Assembly: GCA_016716135.1 (NCBI GenBank)
Contig: JADJWX010000010.1
Coordinates: forward strand, 248,001-312,000
Source: Lewinellaceae bacterium
GTDB taxonomy: Bacteria; Bacteroidota; Bacteroidia; Chitinophagales; Saprospiraceae
Length of the DNA stretch: 64,000 nucleotides
Direction of reading: 5' to 3'
Shown: positions 50,113 through 58,700 of the stretch, one piece after another
Position numbering within the stretch: position 1 is the first letter of the stretch
Layout of the letters: every line of letters begins with the position of its first letter
Translations under genes and position numbers: made by a program
The notes under the pieces: generated by a model
Told to the model about the DNA's origin: nothing
Databases searched by the model: none
Seen by the model: the letters and a program-made list of their open reading frames with translations, nothing else

Positions 50113-50248
50113 GATATTTTTCTTGTAAAATTAAGAAACAGCTGGAAATTTCGCAACAGCACACGCAAGGACTCCAGCTTTCGTTTCTATGGCGTGTGTT
50201 TTTAAAATTGCAGAAATAAACCATGTGTTTACCATTAAAAAACAAGTC

Positions 50249-50707
50249 ATGTACGTAAAACTAATCCATCTGGCGTTTGCCTGCCTGCCCGCTTTTGTTG
50301 TTGCCCAATGCCCGGAATTTCAAATCACGGCGCTGCATGATCTTCAGCGTGCTTCCGCCGATCAAAAAGAAAACAGCATTACGGCGCTCGGTTTCGACCT
50401 GCGCAGCGCATTTACTCAGCGCGGCGAATCTATTCGTAGCTATTCAAAATGCTGGAACTCAAACTTTCAGGATCAATCCGTGTTTGAACAGCTTGTCTGG
50501 TGGAACCAAACTGCGAATTCCATTACATTTATGACCCTGAATGAAACCCACTACACCGCCCTGCGCAAACGAATACTGAACCGCCATTCCGGCAAGCCGG
50601 TTACTGAAAACCCGGATTTTTACCTGGGCAAAGTTTTTCAATACCGGTTCGGCGGGCGGCGTGTCGACGAGGTTGACTATTTTTTTGTTCAAATCACATT
50701 TCGATAA
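50249..50707 (+). CDS. Hypothetical secreted protein
   Basis: 152 residues from ATG 50249. A signal peptide (MYVKLIHLAFACLPAFVVA, cleaved before QCPEF) precedes ~130 residues with no recognised family. Visible features: a helical segment (ITALHDLQRASADQKENSIT), a central Trp-rich stretch (SKCWNSNFQDQSVFEQLVWW), and a basic C-terminal half ending DYFFVQITFR, which has the aromatic pattern of an edge strand. It is followed 45 nt later by a rhodanese lipoprotein gene, perhaps in the same transcript. Confidence 0.65.
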   Translation: MYVKLIHLAFACLPAFVVAQCPEFQITALHDLQRASADQKENSITALGFDLRSAFTQRGESIRSYSKCWNSNFQDQSVFEQLVWWNQTANSITFMTLNETHYTALRKRILNRHSGKPVTENPDFYLGKVFQYRFGGRRVDEVDYFFVQITFR

Positions 50708-50752
50708 CCGGGCAGCCTTTTAAAAACTCCCGGCAACTAATTTTTTTACGGT

Positions 50753-51139
50753 ATGCGACTCCTTTTCTTTTTCTTCCTAACATTCACCGGGCTTTCCTGT
50801 GCCCAAACGGACGCTCAGGCTCAAACCAAAACCAGTGTTGCTAATTTCGAGGCCTTACTTGCCCAAACTGATGCCTTTCAGCTCGTCGACGTGCGAACGC
50901 CGGAGGAATATGCCGAAGGGCATCTTGAAGGCGCGCAACTGATCAATTTTTACGCAGGCGGTTTTTCAACGCAACTTGAACAACTGGATAAAAAGCAGCC
51001 CGTGCTGGTCTATTGCGCTTCCGGCAACCGTAGCGGCAAAACCGCAGTACTGCTCGGTGAAATGGGCTTTGAAAAAATTTATGACCTGGACGGCGGAATT
51101 AAAGCATGGCGCGCTGCCGGCAAAAAAACGGTCGAATAA
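50753..51139 (+). CDS. Rhodanese-like lipoprotein
   Basis: 128 residues. Lipoprotein signal MRLLFFFFLTFTGLSCAQ (lipobox LSC) followed by a single rhodanese domain: FQLVDVRTPEEYAEGHLEGA and active-site loop VYCASGNRSGKTAV with the catalytic Cys. Periplasmic or outer-membrane sulfurtransferase or persulfide carrier. The six-residue active-site loop (CASGNRSG) is the thiosulfate/persulfide type rather than the phosphatase type. A second, cytosolic rhodanese follows 62 nt later. Confidence 0.86.
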   Translation: MRLLFFFFLTFTGLSCAQTDAQAQTKTSVANFEALLAQTDAFQLVDVRTPEEYAEGHLEGAQLINFYAGGFSTQLEQLDKKQPVLVYCASGNRSGKTAVLLGEMGFEKIYDLDGGIKAWRAAGKKTVE

Positions 51140-51201
51140 CAGCACATCGGAAATGCGTATTTCATGTGCCAGTGTGTTTAAGCGAATAATTGTATTTACA
51201 C

Positions 51202-51513
51202 ATGTTCAATTTTTTGAGGAATCTATTTGGCCCGAAGGCCGATTTTAAGGCGCTGCTGGAATCCGGGGCGCTGCTCATTGATGTCCGGTCGCCGGAAGAA
51301 TACGCTACCGGGCATATACCGCAATCTGCCAACATTCCGCTCCCGGGTATTCAGCAGGAAATGTCCCGCCTGAAATCCAAAAACGTACCTGTAATCGCCG
51401 TTTGTCGCTCCGGCGCCAGGAGCGGTATTGCCGTGCGGATGTTGCGCCAGGCCGGCATTGAAGCCTACAATGGAGGCGGTTGGACCAAGCTGGCTGAAGC
51501 ACTTAAAATTTAA
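51202..51513 (+). CDS. Rhodanese-like protein
   Basis: 103 residues from ATG 51202 (MFNFLRNLFGPKADFKALLE). Single rhodanese domain with LIDVRSPEEYATGHIPQSAN and the active-site loop VCRSGARSGIAV. No signal peptide, although the N-terminal FNFLRNLFG is amphipathic. Probably arose by duplication with the preceding lipoprotein rhodanese and works on the other side of the membrane. Four nt before the fatty acid hydroxylase gene, so cotranscribed with it. Confidence 0.85.
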   Translation: MFNFLRNLFGPKADFKALLESGALLIDVRSPEEYATGHIPQSANIPLPGIQQEMSRLKSKNVPVIAVCRSGARSGIAVRMLRQAGIEAYNGGGWTKLAEALKI

Positions 51514-51516
51514 ATT

Positions 51517-52395
51517 ATGCCTGAGGTCTATTGGCACATTTTTGAAAGCGCTTTCCGTGGTTATGCCAATTACGTTTATTACGAAGTGCTCCACCCTGAT
51601 TGGAACAACTATTTTTATTGGCTTATCGGAATTTCAGGGGCTGTCTATGTACTTGAGTTGGTTTTCCCCTGGCGAAAAAACCAGCCTCGTATTCGGGAAG
51701 ATTTTTGGTTGGATTTCTTTTACATGTTCTTCAATTTTTTCCTTTTCGGCTTAATCGGGTATGCCGCCGTTTCGAATGTTGCCGTGCGCGCATTCAATGA
51801 CTTTCTTGCCTGGGCTTTTGGGATTCAGAATCTGGTTGCAATTAATGTCGCTGCTACACCCCATTGGGTGCAACTGTTGATTTTATTCGTTGTGCGCGAT
51901 TTTATTCAGTGGAATGTGCACCGGCTGTTGCACCGGGTTCCCTGGCTCTGGAAGTTTCATAAAGTGCACCATTCGGTCCGCCAAATGGGATTTGCAGCGC
52001 ACCTTCGTTTTCATTTTATGGAAACCATTGTTTACCGGACGATCGAGTACCTGCCGTTGGCTATGATCGGTTTTGGCATCCAGGATTTTATCCTGGTGCA
52101 TTTGTTTACGCTCACCATCGGCCACTTGAACCATGCCAATATCTACCTTCCGCTCGGACCATTGAAATACGTTTTCAATAACCCGCAAATGCATATTTGG
52201 CATCATGCCAAAGATTTGCCGGAAGGCAGTTATGGTGTCAACTATGGCCTGACGCTAAGCCTTTGGGACTACCTCTTCAACACCGCCTGGATCCCCAGGG
52301 ATGGCAGGGATATCAAACTCGGGTTTTCGGACGTGGACAATTATCCGCATAGTTTTTTTGCGCAAATCTGGAAGCCTTTCCGCCGCGAACCCTGA
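51517..52395 (+). CDS. Fatty acid hydroxylase / sterol desaturase family protein
   Basis: 292 residues, four to five membrane segments. The di-iron histidine clusters of the family are complete: HRLLHRVPWLWKFHKVHHSV (HX3H and HX2HH), HLRFHFMETI, and NPQMHIWHHAKDLPEGSYG near the C-terminus. Family members hydroxylate or desaturate sterols, carotenoids or sphingoid/fatty acyl chains; in Bacteroidota a lipid such as a sulfonolipid or carotenoid is plausible, but cannot be decided. It starts 4 nt after a rhodanese gene and converges with the E1 dehydrogenase gene. Confidence 0.88.
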   Translation: MPEVYWHIFESAFRGYANYVYYEVLHPDWNNYFYWLIGISGAVYVLELVFPWRKNQPRIREDFWLDFFYMFFNFFLFGLIGYAAVSNVAVRAFNDFLAWAFGIQNLVAINVAATPHWVQLLILFVVRDFIQWNVHRLLHRVPWLWKFHKVHHSVRQMGFAAHLRFHFMETIVYRTIEYLPLAMIGFGIQDFILVHLFTLTIGHLNHANIYLPLGPLKYVFNNPQMHIWHHAKDLPEGSYGVNYGLTLSLWDYLFNTAWIPRDGRDIKLGFSDVDNYPHSFFAQIWKPFRREP

Positions 52396-52403
52396 GTATT
52401 TGC

Positions 52404-54521
52404 TCACCATTTAAGCAGCTTTTCTATGGCCTCTTCTGCCTTTTCAATGGAAGGGATCATCTCCTGTTCGAGTGTTGCATTTAGCGGGACAGCGGGCATA
52501 TTGGCGGCGCCGAGCGTGCGCACCGGAGCGTCCAAAAATTCGAAACAGTTTTCTGCAATACGGGCGGCAAGGCTCTGCGCAAAAGTATTGTTCACCGGTT
52601 CTTCGGTAATCACCAGCACCCGGCCATGGCGTTTGGTAAGCTCGTACATGGCGTCTTCGTCCAGAGGATAAAGGGTGCGCAGGTCGAGCACCTCAATCTT
52701 GCCGGGGTGCTTTTTCGCGGCATTGGTTGCCCAGTACACCCCCATCCCGTAGGTGATGACGCCCAGCGTTTCGCCTTTTTTCAATAGCCCGGGATCAGCC
52801 TCCAGCGCCGTTCGGGCTTTCCCGAAAGGGATAATATAATCCGCATCAGGTTCCACTGTACGGGCGCCTTCAGTGCCCGGCAGTTTGGACCAGTAGAGAC
52901 CTTTATGCTCAAAAATGATTACCGGATTAGGGTCGAGATATGCCGCTTTGAATAGCCCCTTCAGGTCCGCACCGGTACTTGGGTAAGCGATCTTGATGCC
53001 CCGGATATTCGCTACCACACTTTCCACACTGCTGCTGTGATATGGCCCCCCGCTGCCGTATGCGCCAATAGGAACACGAAGGATGCAACTGACCGGCCAT
53101 TTGCCGTTCGTCAGGTAGCAGGAGCGACTCACTTCGGTGAACAATTGGTTTAGCGCCGGCCAGATGTAATCGGCGAACTGTACTTCCACGATTGGTTTCA
53201 GGCCTGCAGCGCTCATGCCCACAGTACTTCCAATAATAAATGCCTCCTGGATGGGGGTGTTGAATACCCGGTGGTCGCCAAAGGTTTCGGCCAGTGTGGC
53301 GGCTTCACGAAAAACGCCACCAAGGCGGCGTCCGACATCCTGCCCGTACAATAAGCATTCCGGGTGTTTTTCCATCAGTTCTTTCACGGCAAACAGGGCG
53401 CAGTCGACCATAACTTTGGCCTCCCGGCCCTTGGGGGCTCGGTTTCCGCGCTCCTCAGTTACCGGTGTCGGCGCAAAATCGTGTGTGTACAGATCTTCCG
53501 GTGTAGGGTCCGGAGCGTTTTTGCTTTTTTCAAAATCGGCAGCAACGGCAGCAACCGCCTCCGATTCCATAATCCGAAGTTGCTTTTCCGTAAATCCGTT
53601 CTCCAGCAATGATTTTCGAAGTATTGGAAAAGGATCGCGCTTCTGGTGCTCCTTGAGATCGTCGCGGTACCACTCCATACGTACGCCGGAAGTGTGGTGG
53701 TTGAGCAATGGCACATTTGCATGAATCAAAAATGGGCGTCGTTCGGTGCGTATTTTTCTCAAAACAGCCTGTACGGTTTGCCAGCAGGTCACAAAATCAT
53801 TACCGGCGATACTTACGGCCTCCAGTCCCGGGAATCCTTTAGCGTATTCGGCAGCATTTGCAACCCGGGTTTCCTCGGCATTGGCCGAAATATCCCAACC
53901 GTTGTCTTGCACCAAGTATAAAACAGGCAGTTTTTTCAACACCGCCATTTGAAACGCTTCGCTCACTTCGCCTTCTGTCACTGATGCGTCGCCAAGCGAA
54001 CAAACCACAACAGGCGGGTTTTTCTGCTCTGCTTCCGACTGCATCCCCATCTGCTCCTTGTACCAAAATCCCATGGCGGTGCCGGTTGCCGGAATTGCCT
54101 GCATGCCCGTAGCGCTACTCTGATGTGGTATCTTGGGTTTGTCGGCATCCCGCAGCGACGGGTGACAATAGTACGACCGTCCGCCGGAAAAGGGATCATC
54201 CCGTTTGGCCATGAGCTGTAACATACAATCAAACGGCCGCAGCCCGATTCCTAGCAGGATGCTGTCATCCCGATAATATGGAAAAATATAGTCCTGCGGC
54301 AACAATTGCATGGCAACCGCCAGTTGAATGGCTTCATGCCCTCTGGACGTAGCGTGCACGTATTTTGAAACAAATTTGGTGTTTGCCTCATAAATCTCTG
54401 TCATCGCTTTTGCCGTAGCCATGAGGCGAAAAGCGCGTTCCAATACATCGGCAGGAACTTTTGAAGAGGGTTTGGTGTGGGAAGACGTTTTTTTTCGGGG
54501 CGATTTTACGGTAGTACTCAA
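52404..54521 (-). CDS. Fused 2-oxoacid dehydrogenase E1 component (alpha plus beta)
   Basis: 705 residues. Residues ~25-350 are the thiamine-diphosphate alpha subunit: cofactor motif VVVCSLGDASVTEGEVSEAF ending LVQDNGWDIS, and HHTSGVRMEW. Residues ~375-705 are the transketolase-like beta subunit: LLYGQDVGRRLGGVFREA, FNTPIQEAFIIG, VPIGAYGSGGPYHSSSVES and the C-terminal VITEEPVNNTFAQSLAARI. Such fusions in Bacteroidota are annotated as 2-oxoisovalerate or acetoin/pyruvate dehydrogenase E1; branched-chain 2-oxoacids are the likeliest substrate. No E2 or E3 gene is adjacent. It has a clear promoter 29 nt upstream. Confidence 0.9.
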   Translation of the reverse strand: MSTTVKSPRKKTSSHTKPSSKVPADVLERAFRLMATAKAMTEIYEANTKFVSKYVHATSRGHEAIQLAVAMQLLPQDYIFPYYRDDSILLGIGLRPFDCMLQLMAKRDDPFSGGRSYYCHPSLRDADKPKIPHQSSATGMQAIPATGTAMGFWYKEQMGMQSEAEQKNPPVVVCSLGDASVTEGEVSEAFQMAVLKKLPVLYLVQDNGWDISANAEETRVANAAEYAKGFPGLEAVSIAGNDFVTCWQTVQAVLRKIRTERRPFLIHANVPLLNHHTSGVRMEWYRDDLKEHQKRDPFPILRKSLLENGFTEKQLRIMESEAVAAVAADFEKSKNAPDPTPEDLYTHDFAPTPVTEERGNRAPKGREAKVMVDCALFAVKELMEKHPECLLYGQDVGRRLGGVFREAATLAETFGDHRVFNTPIQEAFIIGSTVGMSAAGLKPIVEVQFADYIWPALNQLFTEVSRSCYLTNGKWPVSCILRVPIGAYGSGGPYHSSSVESVVANIRGIKIAYPSTGADLKGLFKAAYLDPNPVIIFEHKGLYWSKLPGTEGARTVEPDADYIIPFGKARTALEADPGLLKKGETLGVITYGMGVYWATNAAKKHPGKIEVLDLRTLYPLDEDAMYELTKRHGRVLVITEEPVNNTFAQSLAARIAENCFEFLDAPVRTLGAANMPAVPLNATLEQEMIPSIEKAEEAIEKLLKW

Positions 54522-54549
54522 CGGGCTGTGATTTTTGTTATCGATTGCC

Positions 54550-54558
54550 GCAAAGGTA
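54550..54558 (-). promoter_or_regulatory. Promoter -7 box of E1 dehydrogenase gene
   Basis: TACCTTTGC on the - strand, 28 nt before the ATG at 54521. Confidence 0.6.
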
Positions 54559-54563
54559 GTGGC

Positions 54564-55013
54564 TTATTTGCTTTCTGCCCGGGTCGATTGCCAATTCACC
54601 AGCAGCCACTTTCCTTTTTTCTTTCGATAAACGGCCGTGTAGCGCAGCGGCAATGAAAAGGATTGTTTGTTGATCAATCCGCTGACGTGTACCAGCCCGT
54701 TCACCAAGGCGATTTTGCCAAAGCGACGGACCACCGGATTGGGTTGCCGTGCCATCGCCTGATAATCAATTGTGCCGGAGGCGATAGCGGCGAGGTGTTG
54801 TCGCTTGGTTTCATGCAGTCCGTTCGAATGCAGGTAGAATAAATCGCCGGCAAGCATAGTCCCGAGAAGGGCCGTATCTTTTTCAACCATGGCGGTGAAC
54901 CGGCGTTGTTCAGTTTCAAGGATTGTCTTTTCGGCATTAATCTGCGCAAAAGAGACACTGGTTGAGCTCAGGGCTACTACCCAAAAAAAGGTGAATTTCC
55001 ACATTTGATACAT
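54564..55013 (-). CDS. Secreted NTF2-like (DUF4440) protein
   Basis: 149 residues. Signal peptide MYQMWKFTFFWVVALSSTSV with cleavage near SFAQ; then an NTF2-like cone fold: ILETEQRRFTAMVEKDTALL, LAGDLFYLHSNGLHETKRQH and the final strand KGKWLLVNWQSTRAESK. DUF4440 domains bind small hydrophobic ligands or act as ketosteroid-isomerase-like enzymes; the role here is unknown. It has its own promoter box (55027-55034, - strand). Located just upstream of, and on the same strand as, the E1 gene, with that gene's promoter between them. Confidence 0.8.
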   Translation of the reverse strand: MYQMWKFTFFWVVALSSTSVSFAQINAEKTILETEQRRFTAMVEKDTALLGTMLAGDLFYLHSNGLHETKRQHLAAIASGTIDYQAMARQPNPVVRRFGKIALVNGLVHVSGLINKQSFSLPLRYTAVYRKKKGKWLLVNWQSTRAESK

Positions 55014-55026
55014 TTGTTTTAGACGC

Positions 55027-55034
55027 CAAATCTA
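55027..55034 (-). promoter_or_regulatory. Possible promoter -7 box of DUF4440 gene
   Basis: TAGATTTG on the - strand, 13 nt before the ATG at 55013. Confidence 0.4.
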
Positions 55035-55162
55035 CCGCAAAACCGGCCGAAAAACCTTAATTTGTCGCCAATCCATCGTGATTTCCCCAATAAAGATTGG
55101 CAGTTTTGAGTTTACTTTGTGGAACAATTTTTGTTACTTTTATCTCTTTCAATCCATTTACC

Positions 55163-55666
55163 ATGAACCGATTTATTCTCACCACACTCCTGTGGCTTTG
55201 GATGCTTTTTACGAGCTCCGCACAAGACGCCACACTCTTCAACCAGGTTATCGGGTCTACCGGGCATGTAGCCGTACAACAAGGGCTGACTTATGCCTAC
55301 ACTGTTGGCGAAGCCGTTATTGTCACGGTTGGGTCCGACAAGCGGATTCTTTCCCAGGGATTTCACCAGCCTGAACACACCCGGATCGTTTCTGTCGGGG
55401 ACCCTGATTTTGCTAATTGGGATATCCATGTTTTTCCCAATCCGGTTTCAGAAGTGCTCACCATCCGGTACTCGGCCGACAAAGGTGCCTCGTTAACAGC
55501 CACGGTAGTGGATCTGGTCGGAAAGGTGCTCTTGCAGCGCCAGCCGCTTTCCGACCCGCATGGTTCCATCCTGGATTGCCGAAGTTGGCAACCCGGCGTT
55601 TACTTTTTAATACTACAGGACCCTGTTGGACGTGGAAGTTCAACTGTCCGGATCGTTCGCTTGTAA
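55163..55666 (+). CDS. Short T9SS type A cargo protein
   Basis: 167 residues from ATG 55163 (MNRFILTTLLWLWMLFTSSA, signal peptide). The small middle part (FNQVIGSTGHVAVQQGLTYA, YTVGEAVIVTV, ILSQGFHQPE) is the domain seen at the front of many Bacteroidota secreted proteins that carry little else. The C-terminal ~75 residues are a type A sorting domain (NWDIHVFPNPVSEVLTIRYS, VVDLVGKVLLQRQPL, GVYFLILQD). Probably exported by the type IX system and surface-attached. First of three + strand genes for secreted proteins. Confidence 0.82.
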   Translation: MNRFILTTLLWLWMLFTSSAQDATLFNQVIGSTGHVAVQQGLTYAYTVGEAVIVTVGSDKRILSQGFHQPEHTRIVSVGDPDFANWDIHVFPNPVSEVLTIRYSADKGASLTATVVDLVGKVLLQRQPLSDPHGSILDCRSWQPGVYFLILQDPVGRGSSTVRIVRL

Positions 55667-55735
55667 TCCGCGAAAAATATCCGCCTTCCCAGATTTATTT
55701 TAAAAAAGCAAACACATTTCAAAACCGATAAGTGT

Positions 55736-58700
55736 ATGATTAAGCGTCATTTACTACTTACTGGCCTGCTGACCATGTTGTTAGCCTGGCGCGCCGAAGC
55801 GCAGTTCACTCCACAAGGATTTAGTTACCAATGTATTGTGCGCGACGACAACGGCGCCTCCCTGAATAATCAAACCGTAAGTTTATTGTTTACAATCCGC
55901 AGCGGGGCGCCCAATGGCCCTGTTTCATATTCAGAAATGCAAACTACGTCTACCAATGAATTTGGATTGGTCAATCTGTTCATCGGACAAGGTACGCCGC
56001 TGCAAGGGTCATTCACCAGTATCAACTGGGGCGGAAGCGCCAAGTACCTCACTGTTTCCGTAGAAACCGCACCAAATGTATTTGATGAACTGGGCACTAC
56101 GCAGTTGATGAGTGTACCCTATGCACTTTATGCCCAAAATACTGCTAACAGCGGCGATGATTGGGGCAGTCAAAGCGTGCAAACGTCTCCCGTTTTACAA
56201 GGAAACGGCACCGCAGGCAATCCACTTACGCTGGCCCAGCAGGGCGCTTCGATCGGGCAAATACTCAAATGGAATGGTACGGCCTGGGTACCTCAGCCCG
56301 ACGAAACAGGGCCGGATGGCACAGTCACCGAGATCATAACAGGCGCCGGCCTGACCGGCGGGCCAATCACGACCAGCGGCACTATAAGTTTGGAAAACAC
56401 TGCGGTTTCTCCTGGGTTATACGGCAGTTCCACGCAAATCCCGGTCATTTCGGTGGATGAATATGGCCGTGTAACCGATGTTTTCACCGTTACGCCGCAG
56501 CCGGCTTCGGTGGGCATCACGGGCGCTACAGGTATTAACGTTGCACAAAACGGTCTCAACTTCACCATTACAAATACCGGTGATACGGACGCAACCGACG
56601 ACATTACCATCACCAGCCAGGCTGATGGAGACATTTCCGGGCCATTTTCGAATCTGCAAATAAAGAGCAATGCAGTTTCAAGCCCGGAGATTGCCGACAA
56701 TGCAATCAATACCTCCGAACTGTCCGATGGCGCAGTGACGGCTCCAAAACTAAACAGCATGGGTGCTACGAGCGGGCAGGTACTCAAATGGACGGGCACA
56801 ACCTGGGCGCCTGCAGCAGATGCTTTGGGATCAACATCAATCACGGGAGGCACTGGAATTAACGTCGCCGGTGGCGCCAACAACTTCACCATAACGAATA
56901 CAGGCGATACCGACCCCAGCGACGATCTCACGAATATCAGCGTTGCCAATGGCGATATCACCGGACCATTCTCCAACCTGCAAATCAAGCCCGATGTAGT
57001 TGGCACAACGGAATTGGCAAGTAATGCCGTGGCCACCGTCAAGATCGCGCCGGAAGCTGTGACCGGTGAAAAGATTGCGCAAATGAATGCCGCCAATGGT
57101 CAGGTGCTCAAATGGAATGGCTCCACCTGGGCGCCAGCGCCGGACAACCTGGGTACCGTCACCATCACTGGTGGTGTAGGAATCGACGTTATTGCCGCGG
57201 GTAATAATTATACGATTGCCAATAATGGTGACATTAATCCTTTTGACGATGTTACAGTGAACAGTACCGCCGGCGGCGACTTGACCGGCACATTCGATAA
57301 TCTTCAGATCAAGCAAGCCGTTGTGACCAATTTCGAATTGGCTACCAATTCGGTATCGACGATAAAAATTCAGGATGAAGCCGTTACAGGTGATAAGATC
57401 GGACAAATGAATGCCCTGAACGGCCACGTCCTGAAATGGAACGGTACGACATGGGCGCCGGCAATCGATAATGCCGGAGACAACTGGGGCAGCCAAACCG
57501 TATCCGTCTTACCGTCGATCTCCGGAAACGGAACGCTTGCGAACCCCCTGACGCTCGCGCAGCAAAACGCAACCACTGGCCAGGTGCTCAAATGGAATGG
57601 CGCTGCCTGGACGCCGGCAGCCGACAACGACTCCGGCGGTGACGACTGGGGCGCTCAAGCCGCAGTAACATCGATCGAACTGGAAGGTGACGGCACCGGC
57701 GGTAATCCGCTCCGGCTGGCCGATAACAGCGCTGCCATCGGGCAGGTACTGAAGTTTGACGGCAGCTTGTGGCTGCCTGCTGATGATGCCGGTGGCGACG
57801 ACTGGGGCACGCAATCGGCGCTGGTCAATTCCACCCTGACCGGAAACGGCACGACCGGCAGCGAACTGGGTATCGCCCAGCAGGGGGCCGGCCTTGGCCA
57901 GGTACTGAAATGGAACGGTGCGACCTGGGCGCCGGCAGCCGACAACGACTCCGGCGGTGACGACTGGGGCACCCAGACTGCATTCACTTCGCTCGAACTG
58001 GAAGGCAACGGCACCAGCGGCAATCCGCTCCGGCTGGCTGATAACAGCGCCGCCATCGGGCAGGTACTGAAATTTAATGGAACACTTTGGCTGCCGGGCG
58101 ATGATAATGATTCCGGCGCCGACGACTGGGGCACGCAATCGGCGCTGGTCAATTCCACCCTGACCGGAAACGGCACGACCGGCAGCGAACTGGGTATCGC
58201 CCAGCAGGGAGCCGGCCTTGGCCAGGTGCTGAAATGGAATGGCACGACCTGGGCGCCGGCAGCCGACAACGACTCCGGCGGTGATGATTGGGGTACCCAG
58301 ACTGCGTTCACTTCCCTCGAATTAGACGGCAATGGCACATCGGGCGACCCGCTCCGGCTGGCCGACAACAGCGCCAATATCGGTCAGGTACTCAAGTTTG
58401 ACGGTACACTCTGGTTGCCGGCAGACGATGAAGGTGACGATTGGGGCGCGCAAGCTGCAGTAACGGATGCTACGATTAAGGGCGACGGTTCGGCAGGCAA
58501 TGCCTTGGGATTGGCAGACCAAAGTGCTTTGATCGGGCAGGTATTGAAATTTAACGGCACAACCTGGGTTCCTTCGGATGATAATACCGGCACTGGCCCT
58601 TCAGATAACTGGGGTACACAAGTGGCTTTGACAAATGCAACGCTGGAGGGTAATGGAACTGTGGGCGATCCGTTAGGCCTTTCACAACAAGGCGCCGGTG

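Noticed and set aside
56293..58593. Long open frames on the - strand opposite the fibre gene
   Set aside because: They mirror the repeat structure of the + strand gene and have no domain of their own; antisense shadows of a GC-rich repeat.
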